From Pseudomonadota bacterium (lineage in GTDB: Bacteria > Pseudomonadota > Gammaproteobacteria > JAKAQQ01): 6,769 bases of DNA. Shown here piece by piece: positions 6,394-6,769 of the stretch. The stretch is taken from contig JAJZNM010000187.1 of assembly GCA_021852325.1 (NCBI GenBank), positions 1 through 6,769 on the forward strand. Direction: 5' to 3'. Positions within the stretch are counted from its first letter, which is position 1. Every line of letters begins with the position of its first letter. The notes below the pieces were generated by a model. That model was not told the DNA's origin and made no database searches. It saw only the letters and a list, made by a program, of their open reading frames with translations. The translations under genes were made by a program, and so were the position numbers.

Positions 6394-6769
6394 TCAGGGG
6401 CAGGCGCGGAAAACCAGTGTTCCATTGGTTCCGCCAAAACCGAACGAGTTCGACAAGACGGTCTGGACCCGAGCTTGCCGGGACTCGTTCGGCACATAAT
6501 CCAGATTGCATTCGGGATCGGGATGCTCGAGATTGAAGGTTGCCGGGATCACCTGGTCACGGATCGCCAAGATCGAAAAAATGGCCTCGATCGCTCCAGC
6601 CGCTCCCAGGAGATGACCGGTGACGGATTTGGTCGAACTGACCGCGAGATGCCTGGCATGCGCTCCCCAGACCGCCTGAATGGCACGGCTTTCGGCCAGG
6701 TCGCCCACCACGGTCGAAGTGCCGTGGGCATTGACATAGTCAACCGATTCGGGTGTGATGCCCGCGTCC
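6394..6769 (-). CDS. fabF: Beta-ketoacyl-ACP synthase II, FabF (C-terminal part; begins outside the window)
   Basis: The last 125 codons of a condensing enzyme that elongates acyl-ACP with malonyl-ACP in fatty acid synthesis. The first catalytic His is in VNAHGTST (about residues 12-19 of this fragment). The block STKSVTGHLLGAAGAIEA holds the conserved Lys and the second catalytic His, and NSFGFGGTNGTLVF near the end is the glycine-rich family signature. The wording LDYVPNESRQARV and LSNSFGFGGTN fits FabF rather than FabB. After HGTST the sequence reads VVGD where FabF proteins usually have Pro first (TPxxD); catalytic residues are unaffected. The nucleophile Cys domain lies off the window. 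Its place upstream of mltG matches the gammaproteobacterial order acpP-fabF-(pabC)-mltG. The ORF is open to the window edge in this frame. Confidence 0.96.
   Translation of the reverse strand, partial: DAGITPESVDYVNAHGTSTVVGDLAESRAIQAVWGAHARHLAVSSTKSVTGHLLGAAGAIEAIFSILAIRDQVIPATFNLEHPDPECNLDYVPNESRQARVQTVLSNSFGFGGTNGTLVFRACP

Overview
This window is a compact, GC-rich piece of bacterial chromosome in which every supported gene lies on the minus strand. Reading in the direction of transcription (high to low coordinates) the order is fabF (3' part), mltG, tmk, holB, pilZ, a class I fructose-bisphosphate aldolase, mlaF, mlaE, mlaD and mlaC (5' part). The fabF-mltG-tmk-holB-pilZ order is typical of Gammaproteobacteria, as in Pseudomonas. 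An MlaFEDC system and a type IV pilus PilZ protein confirm a Gram-negative cell with an outer membrane. The exact genus cannot be named from this sequence.

Region 1 (3413-6769) is a housekeeping block: fatty acid elongation (FabF), septal peptidoglycan glycan-strand release (MltG), dTDP synthesis (Tmk), the clamp-loader delta-prime subunit (HolB) and a PilZ-domain pilus biogenesis factor. Genes are packed tightly, with ATGA overlaps at mltG/tmk and tmk/holB, a holB/pilZ overlap of about 26 bases and a 42-base fabF/mltG gap, so one transcript with translational coupling is likely. The pabC gene often found between fabF and mltG is absent, and a tatD gene often found after pilZ is not there.

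Region 2 (2339-3361) is a single class I (Schiff-base) aldolase of glycolysis/gluconeogenesis, separated from pilZ by about 50 bases that contain a weak promoter-like hexamer.

Region 3 (1-2281) is the Mla phospholipid transport module: ATPase (MlaF), permease (MlaE), inner-membrane-anchored MCE protein (MlaD) and periplasmic lipid carrier (MlaC, cut by the window edge). It maintains outer-membrane lipid asymmetry.

No RNA gene, mobile element, CRISPR array, repeat family or phage gene was seen. No gap between genes exceeds about 60 bases. I found no convincing sign of an undescribed system; the points worth a second look are gene-order departures and small sequence details.
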